Counted from the first letter of the stretch, positions 14,596 to 22,909 are shown. The stretch is DNA of 23,210 bases from an uncultured Muribaculaceae bacterium (GCA_934663645.1 CAKUKR010000033.1:1-23210); one strand, 5' to 3'. The notes: generated by a model from the letters alone, not told the origin. Numbers and translations: made by a program.

Positions 14596-17066
14596 GCAAC
14601 TTCAAAGAATTTTCAGACAAATACAGCATCCGCATCCCACTGATACAACGAGATTATGTTCAGGGTCTGGATGCCAACGATGCGAAACGAGACAAATTCG
14701 TCCGCTGCCTGTTGTCGTCACTCTGCGACAACAGAAAACTGTCCTTAGACTTTATCTACGGCTCTATCTACAAAAAAGCATTAAAACGCAACAATGAGGT
14801 GTTCGAGCCTCTTGACGGGCAGCAACGATTGACTACCCTGTCGCTACTGTGTCTGATGCTATCCAAACGAGCGACCGACGCACCAGCTATACCGGACAAT
14901 TTGCGCAAGTTCTCATACACTACACGCACCAGCTCCACGAAATTCTGCGAAAAACTTTTCAGTGAAGAAGAGCCGTTCCCTGCCAAGGATATAACGAAGT
15001 TCATTGAGGATCGGTCTTGGTATTCAATCGAATGGGACAACGACCCTACAATCAGAGCCATGAAAGAAATGATGGAGCTGATAAACTCCTTGTTGAACGA
15101 AAAAACTTCCGAAGAGATAAACAGAATCGCCGACAACCTATATGGAGCAAACAGTTCTATCATAGAATTTGACGAACTCAACATGGGAGACTATCACTTG
15201 TCCGATGCACTGTATATTAAAATGAATGCAAGAGGCAAACAACTGACGGACTTCGAGAATTGGAAAGCATCGTTCATCAAGTTCCTCGCTTCAAAATACG
15301 CAAATACTTCGATTGACTCCAAGAATATCCCTGAAGACATTGCAAATAGCATCAACAAGACAGATGTGTCATACAAAGAGTATTTTGAATATTCCATTGA
15401 GCATCAGTGGACTGAGCTGCTATGGGATAACGCATTCAATGCATGGGATAGCAACGAAAAGGCTTACCCTGTGATCGACAGCCATTTCATGAACCTGTTC
15501 ACATACATCTCCCAAGTGCTGTATTTCATAAATACAGATTCTATTGTCGAGAATGGCAAAAAGCGAGATGTCATTGCCAAAGATTTTGAGACAGACAACT
15601 CCAAACCAGGCTTTCAAAAGCAACAAGAGGAAATCTACAGCAAAGAAGAGAATATTCTTTTCTTGTTTCAAGCTCTCGACCTATTCAATTCCATACAGAA
15701 CTGCGAACCGGAGCAAGACAACAACATCGCTAAATTCTTCGGCAAGTTGTTCTATGTGGAATCTGAGAATCCCGGATCTGTCGGAAATACAGCAATATTT
15801 GGCACGAGTGACACAAATCTGTTCCAAATATGCGTCCACGGCGAATGGGATGTAAAGCTGCGTCTGCTTTTGTACTGCATAATAAAGTACTGCATCAAAC
15901 ACCAGTGCCACACAGCAACCAATGAACTAAAAAAATATGTACGTTGCTGTCGCAATATGTTGGAGTCTATAATACAACGAGACACCCGAGATGTCGCCAT
16001 TCGATCTAACATTCGATTAGCCGACTTCAAAAAGTATGACAGAGCAATTTCTGCACTCATAGAGAAATCAGATATAACCGTTTCCCTCAATGACATTTCT
16101 GAAGAAGAAGCGACCAATTTTGGAATGGGCATTAGCAAAGAAAGAGAGAAAGTGTTGAACGGGTTCTACAACGATGATGACACAGGCCGCTGCATCGCAA
16201 GAATCGAGAACATGGAGATGCTCCGTGGAAACTTGCAGATGCTGCCAATGGATCTTCTCAAGAAGAATTCACAAACTGTTCTTTCGGCTTTAACCGATTT
16301 CATGCAATTGGAACAACCCAAAAAGTCACAGTTGCTCGTGGCATTTGGATTCCGAGGCATAAATCTTGGAGAAAGTCGTCTCGGCACAAAAACGTTCTTT
16401 GGGAATGACGGCAGATGGGATGTGCTTTTCTTCTCTGGAAACGGCTCATTCCAAAATGCAATTACACAATACCTGCTCCAATACGCCAAGGAGAGCAAAA
16501 TCATCCTCGACAACAGCTCTGCACGCAAGCAACAGGACTTTGACTTTGCATATTATGCCCTCAAATACGATACATTCCTTTCAGCACGCCTTTGGAATGA
16601 AGAGCCAAACTTCTATTTTGGCGTCAATGAAGATATCGATGACCTTGACATAGAAGCATTCATAAAATATGGAGCCCGCCCTGTCTCCGGTTATCACACA
16701 GAACCATTTGCGGCTTGTGTCGCAGACGAAATCAAAAAGAAAAAGGAGGATGAAAGCATTTTCAATGACTTGGAATTTGCTGGCTACTACAGCACAAAAG
16801 CCTCGTTGCACCTCAAAAGCCCCAAACTCCGAATAAAACTCATCGACAAGAACTGGCATGTCTTCTTCGATGATGACTCAAACTTGTCAACAGAAGACAT
16901 TCAAGAGAAACTCTCGAGTGACGACACTACTTTACGAAAAGACGAGAATCAGGATCTGATACAGGCAGCCATCAATTTCGTCAAATGGGTCTATTCTAAG
17001 CCTGAACTCTTCAAATCAGAATTGCGCCGATTCTCAAAAGCTGCAATGCTCTCCTCTGCAACATAA
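14592..17066 (+). CDS. Second, larger DUF262 protein with unassigned C-terminal half
   Basis: The 824-residue protein starts at the ATG at 14592, overlapping the upstream stop by four nt (ATGA). The two proteins are therefore translationally coupled and probably made in similar amounts. It has its own DUF262 domain: IPLIQRDYVQG (15-25), DGQQRLTT (75-82), and the family motif ALYIKMNARGKQLTDFENWKA near 210. Beyond about residue 280 I cannot assign a domain. The stretch near 650 (FDFAYYALKYDTFLSARLW) resembles a segment seen in long DUF262 proteins. No EHIxP or HNH motif is visible, so it is not an obvious nuclease. It may be the sensor or ATP/GTP-using partner of the first protein, or have its own effector domain. 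Base composition is AT-richer than that of the neighbouring core genes. Confidence 0.8.
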   Translation: MSNFKEFSDKYSIRIPLIQRDYVQGLDANDAKRDKFVRCLLSSLCDNRKLSLDFIYGSIYKKALKRNNEVFEPLDGQQRLTTLSLLCLMLSKRATDAPAIPDNLRKFSYTTRTSSTKFCEKLFSEEEPFPAKDITKFIEDRSWYSIEWDNDPTIRAMKEMMELINSLLNEKTSEEINRIADNLYGANSSIIEFDELNMGDYHLSDALYIKMNARGKQLTDFENWKASFIKFLASKYANTSIDSKNIPEDIANSINKTDVSYKEYFEYSIEHQWTELLWDNAFNAWDSNEKAYPVIDSHFMNLFTYISQVLYFINTDSIVENGKKRDVIAKDFETDNSKPGFQKQQEEIYSKEENILFLFQALDLFNSIQNCEPEQDNNIAKFFGKLFYVESENPGSVGNTAIFGTSDTNLFQICVHGEWDVKLRLLLYCIIKYCIKHQCHTATNELKKYVRCCRNMLESIIQRDTRDVAIRSNIRLADFKKYDRAISALIEKSDITVSLNDISEEEATNFGMGISKEREKVLNGFYNDDDTGRCIARIENMEMLRGNLQMLPMDLLKKNSQTVLSALTDFMQLEQPKKSQLLVAFGFRGINLGESRLGTKTFFGNDGRWDVLFFSGNGSFQNAITQYLLQYAKESKIILDNSSARKQQDFDFAYYALKYDTFLSARLWNEEPNFYFGVNEDIDDLDIEAFIKYGARPVSGYHTEPFAACVADEIKKKKEDESIFNDLEFAGYYSTKASLHLKSPKLRIKLIDKNWHVFFDDDSNLSTEDIQEKLSSDDTTLRKDENQDLIQAAINFVKWVYSKPELFKSELRRFSKAAMLSSAT

Positions 17067-17107
17067 CCAATACGATCCACGCTCTTCACTGAAAATGCAA
17101 TGCAGCA

Positions 17108-17139
17108 CTTGCAAGACTCGGCTGAAATTGCTAATTTTG
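17108..17139 (+). promoter_or_regulatory. Promoter of the abiE operon
   Basis: CTTG (17108-17111), a 20-nt spacer and TAATTTTG (17132-17139) fit the Bacteroidota promoter. It lies 25 nt before the abiEi ATG. A decayed copy of the -7 box and leader is found again at 18481-18534. Confidence 0.7.
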
Positions 17140-17186
17140 TGAACCGGAGATAGAAACAGATACTATGCGCAGTTCTCCAAACTCCA
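17133..17186 (+). repeat. Intact copy of a 54-nt repeat flanking the abiE module
   Basis: This stretch runs from the -7 box through the leader and first codons of abiEi. It aligns without gaps to 18481-18534, 1348 nt downstream. Shared blocks include GTGAACCGG, TAGAAAC, CTAT, AGTTC and CAAAC. Confidence 0.65.
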
Positions 17187-17737
17187 CCACACTGACCCTG
17201 ATGCAACAGCCGCAGACTGTGTTCAAGGTCACAGACATTGCCTTGCTGACTGGCGAGACAAACCCTATAACCATAGTCCAACGCATGGCATACGCCCTCA
17301 AAAAGAAGCTGTTTGTCTCGCCTCGCAGGGGAGTGTACGCAAAACAAGGATACTCCCTTGACGAATTGGCGTGCCGCCTCTTCGTTCCCAGCTACCTGTC
17401 ACTGGAGCATATCCTGCAACGCAATGGGGTAATATTCCAATATGACAGCAAAACGACCATGGTAAGTTACTTGAACAGGTCCATTGACGCAGACTCCAGA
17501 ACGATTTCATACCGAAAAATCAAAGACGAAATCCTGATTAACCCTGCAGGAATACGCAGAGGCATTGTCAATGAAGCCACAACAGAACGGGCATTCCTTG
17601 ACATGCTGTACCTGAACGCAAACTGCCATTTCGACAACCCGGCAGCCATAGACAAAGATACCGTCATCAAGCTGCTCCCGATATACAACTCCCCGACCCT
17701 GTCAAAACGCGCACTCAAAATACTAGACAATGCTTGA
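17165..17737 (+). CDS. abiEi: AbiEi-family type IV antitoxin / transcriptional regulator
   Basis: The 190-residue protein has an N-terminal winged-helix part (FKVTDIALLTGETN..IVQRMAYALKKKLFVSPRRGVYAK). The family signature PSYLSLEHILQRNGVIFQ follows, then ATTERAFLDMLYLN. AbiEi proteins repress their own operon and counter the AbiEii toxin without binding it, which defines a type IV system. The reading frame overlaps abiEii by 8 nt, the usual coupling for this module. A second possible start is M13 (ATG at 17201). The protein is somewhat short for AbiEi, within the range of compact forms. A strong separate promoter lies upstream, so it need not be expressed with the DUF262 pair. Confidence 0.8.
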   Translation: MRSSPNSTTLTLMQQPQTVFKVTDIALLTGETNPITIVQRMAYALKKKLFVSPRRGVYAKQGYSLDELACRLFVPSYLSLEHILQRNGVIFQYDSKTTMVSYLNRSIDADSRTISYRKIKDEILINPAGIRRGIVNEATTERAFLDMLYLNANCHFDNPAAIDKDTVIKLLPIYNSPTLSKRALKILDNA

Positions 17738-18437
17738 CATAAACCGCCACAAGTTATTCATGCTTCAAATACTGAAGGACATATACTCAAATCCTTTGTT
17801 AGCAGTAAACCTCGGATTCAAAGGAGGTACTGCCTGTATGTTTTTTCACAACCTGCCCAGATTTTCGGTGGATTTGGACTTCAATCTCATCAATGCTGAC
17901 TACGAGGACCAAATCTATGACACAGTCCGAACTATATTGTTGAAATACGGCAAGATTCACGACGAAGCCAAGAAATTTTATGGACCAATCCTTGTACTCG
18001 ACTATGGTGCAGGCGACAGGAAGCTGAAAGTGGAAATATCAAAACGAGATTTCGGTGACAAATACGTCATCGCCAACCTCTTGGGACTAAACATAAAGCT
18101 CATGGCTAAAGAGAACATGTTCGCACACAAGCTATGCGCAATGCTCGACCGCAATGAAATAACGAACCGCGACATATTCGATTGCTGGTTTTATATGGAG
18201 AACCGTACTCCGATAAACCGAAAAGTCGTAGAACAGAGAATGGGCAAGCCCCTCGAAACATACTTGCAGGACTGCATTGACCGTCTCAACTCTATGAGTG
18301 ACAGAGGAATGTTAAACGGATTAGGAGAATTGATGGACGACGACATGAAGAAGTTCGTAAAGACTAAACTAAGAAAAGAGGCAATCCAACTCCTAGAGTT
18401 CTACAAACTATGTCCCATTGAGGCTTCTGAAAAATAG
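17730..18437 (+). CDS. abiEii: AbiEii/AbiGii-family nucleotidyltransferase toxin
   Basis: The 235-residue product is a DNA-polymerase-beta-like nucleotidyltransferase. The active-site motif is FKGGTA (GG at 32-33) followed by RFSVDLDF (D48, D50). Later family motifs are KLKVEIS and HKLCAMLDRNEITNRDIFDCWFYM. Family members stop growth of phage-infected cells; the related MenT toxins add nucleotides to tRNA acceptor ends. The key acidic residues are intact, so the toxin looks functional. The ATG overlaps the end of abiEi by 8 nt. It ends the island on the right, apart from the decayed repeat that follows. Confidence 0.85.
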   Translation: MLDINRHKLFMLQILKDIYSNPLLAVNLGFKGGTACMFFHNLPRFSVDLDFNLINADYEDQIYDTVRTILLKYGKIHDEAKKFYGPILVLDYGAGDRKLKVEISKRDFGDKYVIANLLGLNIKLMAKENMFAHKLCAMLDRNEITNRDIFDCWFYMENRTPINRKVVEQRMGKPLETYLQDCIDRLNSMSDRGMLNGLGELMDDDMKKFVKTKLRKEAIQLLEFYKLCPIEASEK

Positions 18438-18634
18438 CTGCGTCATCCTGCATCTATGCCGTGAAGGCATACACTCCGTCAATTTCGTGAACCGGGAATA
18501 GAAACCGAAGCTATCTGAAGTTCAACAAACACTGCACTCTTAACCCCATAGGCTACAGTCACCCTTCGAGACCCCTAAGACAGCAACTCACCCTATTTTC
18601 AGGTTGCTGAAACCCACGTTTGCAAAGGTGGAGG
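18438..18634. other. Convergent intergenic region with decayed abiEi-start relic
   Basis: This gap lies between abiEii (plus) and the TIGR02757 gene (minus). It contains a short hairpin (TATGCC 18455-18460 with GGCATA 18466-18471), the abiEi-like relic, and a 7-bp inverted repeat (CAGCAAC 18581-18587 with GTTGCTG 18603-18609). Neither hairpin has a T-run, so neither is a firm terminator. No gene is visible. Confidence 0.5.
18481..18534 (+). repeat. Decayed copy of the abiEi promoter, leader and start
   Basis: This aligns without gaps to 17133-17186, with roughly two thirds of bases identical. The -7 box has become CAATTTCG and the ATG has become ATC, so it can no longer direct abiEi expression. 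A weaker match may continue (CGAGAC..CCCTA near 18567-18577, compared with 17254-17266). It looks like the remnant of a second abiE-type start region, left by duplication or recombination. Confidence 0.65.
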
Positions 18635-19453
18635 CTATTCCGGAGGCTGCAAAATGCCTGTGGCTGTCTGGCGGGTGGATTTGGCGGCTACGCCGATGCC
18701 GAAGAGGGCGTAGTCGTACCATACGGGATCGTCGGGGCGGAGGCGGCGCAGCTGTGCCGTCAGCTCGAGGACGGCGCGGCGGTCGTTGCTGCGGCGTGTG
18801 AGCAAGCCCAGTGCACGGGCGGTGTTGCCAACGTGCACATCAAGGGGTATGAAGAGCTTTGACTTGGGTACCGACTTCCACACGCCCATATCGACGATGC
18901 CGTCGTCGCGCACGAGCCAGCGCAGCATCATGTTGATGCGTTTCAATGCCGTCTGCTGCAGGTTGGAGGGAATGGCGCGGCTGCAGCCCTCGCCGCCGTT
19001 CTGCTCGCGGCAGACTTCGGCCATGGCGGCTGTCAGCTGCCATGAGGGAGCTCCGCTGTCGGCTACGCGATGATGTGCAGCAAAAGCGTCAAGCGAGGAA
19101 TGTCGGCGGTATATCTCGCGCAGCCCCCGCATCAGGTATTGCAGGTGGCGGGCAAAGAATGTGCGGTGCAGGTTCATCTGCGGGTCGAGGTCTTCATATC
19201 CGCCATCCATGACGTAGGCGTATGGCTGCCAATCGGCGAGCGAGAGCATGCGGGTGGCATTACGGCATATCATCTTGCGGTTGCCCCATGCTATGGTGGC
19301 AGCGAGGAGCGCGGCGATTTCGATGTCCTGAAGGCGTGAGAAGCGGCGCGGAAACTGCACCGGGTCGGCATCAACAAATTGCGGCGTGTTGATGCGGCGA
19401 GCCTCAATGTCGAGAAGCTCGCGTATTTCGGGAGATATGTCGGGGATGTCCAT
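18635..19453 (-). CDS. TIGR02757 family protein (DUF2400)
   Basis: The 272-residue product matches TIGR02757/DUF2400, a helical family common in Bacteroidota. Typical stretches are QDIEIAALLAATIAWGNRKMI, then KRINMMLRWLVRDDGIVDMGVWK and IPLDVHVGNTARALGL. The K-R-x-N-M and D-x-G-x-W segments recall helix-hairpin-helix DNA glycosylase folds, but the biochemical role is not known to me. I start at the ATG at 19453 (MDIPDISPEIREL). The frame opens five codons earlier at a TTG. It is convergent with abiEii and divergent from the small lipoprotein gene. Confidence 0.85.
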   Translation of the reverse strand: MDIPDISPEIRELLDIEARRINTPQFVDADPVQFPRRFSRLQDIEIAALLAATIAWGNRKMICRNATRMLSLADWQPYAYVMDGGYEDLDPQMNLHRTFFARHLQYLMRGLREIYRRHSSLDAFAAHHRVADSGAPSWQLTAAMAEVCREQNGGEGCSRAIPSNLQQTALKRINMMLRWLVRDDGIVDMGVWKSVPKSKLFIPLDVHVGNTARALGLLTRRSNDRRAVLELTAQLRRLRPDDPVWYDYALFGIGVAAKSTRQTATGILQPPE

Positions 19454-19461
19454 GTGGGTAT

Positions 19462-19493
19462 ATTGCAAATGGCGGAGGAAAATATTAACTTTG
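19462..19493 (+). promoter_or_regulatory. Promoter of the small lipoprotein gene
   Basis: ATTG (19462-19465), a 20-nt spacer and TAACTTTG (19486-19493) fit the Bacteroidota promoter. The ATG is 28 nt after the -7 box. This promoter supports a short gene that would be easy to overlook. Confidence 0.7.
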
Positions 19494-19520
19494 CATCACA
19501 GTAAAACCGATTTACCGGAG

Positions 19521-19853
19521 ATGAAGATGTCACTAAGGACCAAACATATATTGCTGCTGGCGATGCCGTTGCTGCTGTTGTCATGCGGCGGCAAGGAAAC
19601 CAGCCACGTTAGCGGCGAGGCGCTGGAGGCTGCGCGTATGGCGGGGCGCAACGCTGCAAAAACATTCGTCAGCCGCGAGTGGAAAGACTCGCTGGAGCTG
19701 CACGGCCAGCTGCTCGAGGTGGCGGCAGAGCGCAGCAAGTACACCATGGAGAACCGTACGGAAGAGCGGGCTGCTTTTGACAGCGCGTTCATTTCCACTG
19801 TCCGCGCCACGCGCCCGGGCCTGGCAGAACGCATCGAGAGGCAACGCCGCTGA
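19521..19853 (+). CDS. Small lipoprotein of unknown function
   Basis: The 110-residue product has a clear lipoprotein signal peptide: K-R-K charges, a leucine-rich core, and LLLSC with the lipid cysteine at C22. The mature part is charged and mostly helical in character, rich in Glu and Arg (EALEAARMAGRNAAKTF, LLEVAAERSKYTMENR). I recognise no domain. The start may be the ATG at 19521 or the one at 19527; GGAG at 19517-19520 is better spaced for the second. The frame is open further upstream, to 19386, but that would run through the promoter and antisense to the TIGR02757 gene. It converges on the HAD gene, 11 nt away. Confidence 0.7.
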   Translation: MKMSLRTKHILLLAMPLLLLSCGGKETSHVSGEALEAARMAGRNAAKTFVSREWKDSLELHGQLLEVAAERSKYTMENRTEERAAFDSAFISTVRATRPGLAERIERQRR

Positions 19854-19864
19854 CACTGCACCGG

Positions 19865-20518
19865 TCAGAACGGGTCATCCAGAAACTTGAGTATTTCAGA
19901 CGGTGAGCTGACCACATGCACTGCGCACGCCTTGCGCAGTTCCGACACTGGACGGAATCCCCATGTCACGCCAATAGACTCGACGCACGCACGCCGGGCC
20001 GTCTCCATGTCAATGGCCGAATCGCCTATCATCATCACCTGCGCCTTCGGCGTCGGGTGCTGGCTCAGCACTTCAAATATTATCGACGGGTCGGGCTTCG
20101 TAGGTCGCTCGTCACTCTGCCCAAGTACCGTTACAAACGGCGTATCCGGGAAAAAGTGGCTGATGATTTTCGAAGCCGCGCTCTGGTATTTGTTGGTAGC
20201 CACCGCCACTGCCACGCCTCTCTCGGTCAGTTCGGCGAGGAGTTCGGGTATGCCGGGGTACGGCTCGGTGGTGTCGGTGCAATGCACGTCGTAATACTCG
20301 CGGAAATATCCGAGCAGCCCGTCCACGACAGCCGCGTCGGCATCGGGGTGGGCGCGTTCCAGCAGACGGCGCACGCCGTTGCCCACCATATAGTTGTACG
20401 CTGAAATGGGGTGTTTCATGTACCCCATTTTCTCGAGGGCATAGTTGCACGCGCTCCCCAGGTCGGAAATCGTGTTGAGCAGAGTGCCGTCGAGGTCAAA
20501 TATAGCCAGCTTTTTCAT
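19865..20518 (-). CDS. HAD-family hydrolase, phosphoglycolate-phosphatase-like
   Basis: The 217-residue cytoplasmic phosphatase has the HAD motifs in order: FDLDGTLLNT (nucleophile D8, acid D10), the motif II Thr in VAVATNKYQ, the motif III Lys in TKPDPSIIFEVL, and IGDSAIDMETA with the metal-binding acids. A helical cap (about 16-80) places it in subfamily I, like Gph and PGMB. Phosphoglycolate is the likely textbook substrate, but specificity cannot be fixed from sequence. It lies 27 nt after tamL on the same strand, so the two are probably co-transcribed, although no functional link is obvious. Confidence 0.85.
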   Translation of the reverse strand: MKKLAIFDLDGTLLNTISDLGSACNYALEKMGYMKHPISAYNYMVGNGVRRLLERAHPDADAAVVDGLLGYFREYYDVHCTDTTEPYPGIPELLAELTERGVAVAVATNKYQSAASKIISHFFPDTPFVTVLGQSDERPTKPDPSIIFEVLSQHPTPKAQVMMIGDSAIDMETARRACVESIGVTWGFRPVSELRKACAVHVVSSPSEILKFLDDPF

Positions 20519-20545
20519 ATCCAGTAGACAGTGTGTTGTGTATGT

Positions 20546-22909
20546 TCAGAAAGGATAGCCTATCGAGAAATGGAAACTGTTGTCGCGTCCCCATTTCGGG
20601 TGCAGCAGCGGCCACGGCTCTGCGCCGGAGGCGGGATTGTGCGCCTTCATGCCGAGGTCGAAGCGTATGAGGAAATAGTCGAAGTCCATGCGTATGCCAA
20701 TGCCGTATGCCGCCGCCAGCTGCTTGTAGAAGCTGCCGAAGCGGAACACGCCGCCGGGCTGCGCCTCGTAGTTGCGTATAGTCCAGATGTTGCCGGCATC
20801 GATGAACAGCCCCATCTCAAGCACCCAGAACAGCTTGGCGCGGTACTCGGCATTGAGGTCGAGGCGTATGTCTCCGCACTGGTTGATGAAGTCTGACACG
20901 GAATTTGAGCCGGGATACGAGCCTGGGCCGAGGGTGCGCACGTCCCAGCCGCGCACGCCGTTTGCGCCTCCGCCGTAGAAACGCTTCTCAAAGGGGAGAA
21001 TGCTCGAATTGCCGTAGGGAATGCCCACTCCCATGCCTACGTGGAGGGCAAGCGAGTTGCGCACGTCAAACTGGTGCAGAAAACTGTAGTCGCCCTCGAG
21101 GCGCAAGTATTGCGAATAATGTATGCCGAACACCTTGTATGGGTCGCTATGGAAATCGCGGTGCGAGAAGATGCTGCTGATGCCGAACATCAGGTTGCCA
21201 GCTATCTCGGCATTGGCGCGGAAAGTGTTGATATTGCGCTGCAGCCCGCGGTCCCAGGGGCGCGGCGTGCGCTTGTCGGTATAGTAGAACGAATACCCCA
21301 TGCGCATGATGAAGTGGTTCTCATAGCTGTAGCGCAGCAGCGGGTTGTCCGGGGCTATCTGGTCGAGGAAGTCGCTGGTGGATTCGGGCAAGAAGACATA
21401 GTTGATGTCTATTGGCGTGAATATGTGCCGCTTTCGCGAATTGCGCTCTGCCCAGCGGTACGACCACCCGGCGGTGGCAATGATGCGCGTGTATTCGGGT
21501 CGCTCCTGGTAATTGAACGAGAGGCTGAACTGCGTCGAGGCCTTTATCTTGCGCTTGAACGCATCGTCGAGCAACGGGAACTTGAACTTCGGGAAATTGA
21601 TGTCCGTCTCAAACGAATACTCCATGTAGCGGTCATGCAACAGTCCGTTAAGGTCGCCGCTAATCGACTCGTATGCGCCGCGCACTTTCGCCGTCAGCGT
21701 CTCCGAGCCCTTGCCTACGTTGCGGTGGGTATAGGTCACGCTCGCAGCCACGCCGAGGTCGCCCTCCGAGTTCGTCCCCTCGAGTTCAAACGCCACAGAC
21801 TGGCTCTTGTCGCGTGTCAGCAATATGTATGCGTCCACCTCCCCAGTCTCGTCTTCGGCGGGAATGAACCGTATATTAGTGAATTTCAATATGTTCAACC
21901 GCGAGAAAGCCTCGTATGTCTGATCCACGTCCGCCTGGCGGTAAGGCATGCCGACACGGAAATGGCAGTTGTCATAGATGACCGACGGACGCAGGTAATG
22001 ACTCTTGCCGTACAGTATCACCATATCCTTGTAGTCCACCGTGTCAACGGCTGCAATCTTGTCGAGACGGTCCGCATCCATGGCCTTGTAGTCAGTGATG
22101 ACGCGGATTGAACGGATAGTGTACGGTATATGCGTGTCTATCTGCGGGGCGGAAGCATGCTGCGCGTCATACGGCGGCTCAATGGTCACCGTCAGGTCTA
22201 CGAGCTTAGAGCCGGCGGTAGTGTCGGCATTAAGGCGTATAAACTCCTTGGTAAAAGCGTAATACCCCTTGTTTTTCAAGTGCCCGGCTATCACATCACG
22301 CTGAGTGTCAAGCAAGCTGCGGTCCAGGAAATCGCCGCGACGTATGGCGAAATGAGCGGAATCCTCCATGACGGCATCGTGCAACTCGTCATTGGGGAAC
22401 ACATAGCTGATAGAATCGATGATATGCGGCTGTCCCGGAACAAGGATGTAGTCCACCTCAGCCTTCCGCTTGCGCTCATTCTGACGCACCTCCATATCCA
22501 CCTCAGCATCGAGAAAGCCCTTGTTGACAAGGGCCTTCTGCAGCTGCTGCCGGCTCGCCAACGCCAGTTCCGGGTCATAAATCACCGGAGCCTCGCCGAT
22601 GCGGCGTATCCACCGGTTCCACCATTTGGTGGTGTCGCGGCCGGACATGTTGTACACCCCTAGCTGCAACTTCATGCTCCACAGTATTTTGTGGTTCGGC
22701 AGCTGGCGGACATAGTTTATCATCTCCTCCGACGTGAAAGTGCCGGTAGAGTCCCGCGACACATCCACCTTGACCTTGTCAAGCAGATACTGCCCCTGCG
22801 GCACATGGCGCGAGCTGCTGCACGCGGACACGAGCCACGCAAGCGACAGCGTGACAGCCAGCGAAATACGAGACAACGCGCAGCAGCGTCGATAACCTTC
22901 TGACCTCAT
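20546..22909 (-). CDS. tamL: BamA/TamA-family outer-membrane lipoprotein (TamL-like)
   Basis: The 787-residue protein has a lipoprotein signal with the cysteine at C30 (V-S-A-C). POTRA-like periplasmic segments follow, then a C-terminal 16-strand-type beta-barrel. The barrel has RFYGGGANGVRGW, containing the conserved V-R-G-(F/Y/W) loop motif of the Omp85 family, and ends in G-Y-P-F, an aromatic beta-signal. TamL is the lipidated TamA counterpart of Bacteroidota and helps insert or move material at the outer membrane, together with TamB. No tamB is seen in the window. I start at the ATG at 22909 (MRSEGYRR); the frame is open to 22987, but that extension lacks signal-peptide character. The HAD gene follows 27 nt later. 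Confidence 0.88.
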   Translation of the reverse strand: MRSEGYRRCCALSRISLAVTLSLAWLVSACSSSRHVPQGQYLLDKVKVDVSRDSTGTFTSEEMINYVRQLPNHKILWSMKLQLGVYNMSGRDTTKWWNRWIRRIGEAPVIYDPELALASRQQLQKALVNKGFLDAEVDMEVRQNERKRKAEVDYILVPGQPHIIDSISYVFPNDELHDAVMEDSAHFAIRRGDFLDRSLLDTQRDVIAGHLKNKGYYAFTKEFIRLNADTTAGSKLVDLTVTIEPPYDAQHASAPQIDTHIPYTIRSIRVITDYKAMDADRLDKIAAVDTVDYKDMVILYGKSHYLRPSVIYDNCHFRVGMPYRQADVDQTYEAFSRLNILKFTNIRFIPAEDETGEVDAYILLTRDKSQSVAFELEGTNSEGDLGVAASVTYTHRNVGKGSETLTAKVRGAYESISGDLNGLLHDRYMEYSFETDINFPKFKFPLLDDAFKRKIKASTQFSLSFNYQERPEYTRIIATAGWSYRWAERNSRKRHIFTPIDINYVFLPESTSDFLDQIAPDNPLLRYSYENHFIMRMGYSFYYTDKRTPRPWDRGLQRNINTFRANAEIAGNLMFGISSIFSHRDFHSDPYKVFGIHYSQYLRLEGDYSFLHQFDVRNSLALHVGMGVGIPYGNSSILPFEKRFYGGGANGVRGWDVRTLGPGSYPGSNSVSDFINQCGDIRLDLNAEYRAKLFWVLEMGLFIDAGNIWTIRNYEAQPGGVFRFGSFYKQLAAAYGIGIRMDFDYFLIRFDLGMKAHNPASGAEPWPLLHPKWGRDNSFHFSIGYPF

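Noticed and set aside
18455..18471. Hairpin after abiEii as a terminator
   Set aside because: The stem is only 6 bp and no T-run follows.
21041..22111. 356-codon plus-strand frame opposite tamL
   Set aside because: It is a shadow of the tamL reading frame with no domain, promoter or signal of its own.
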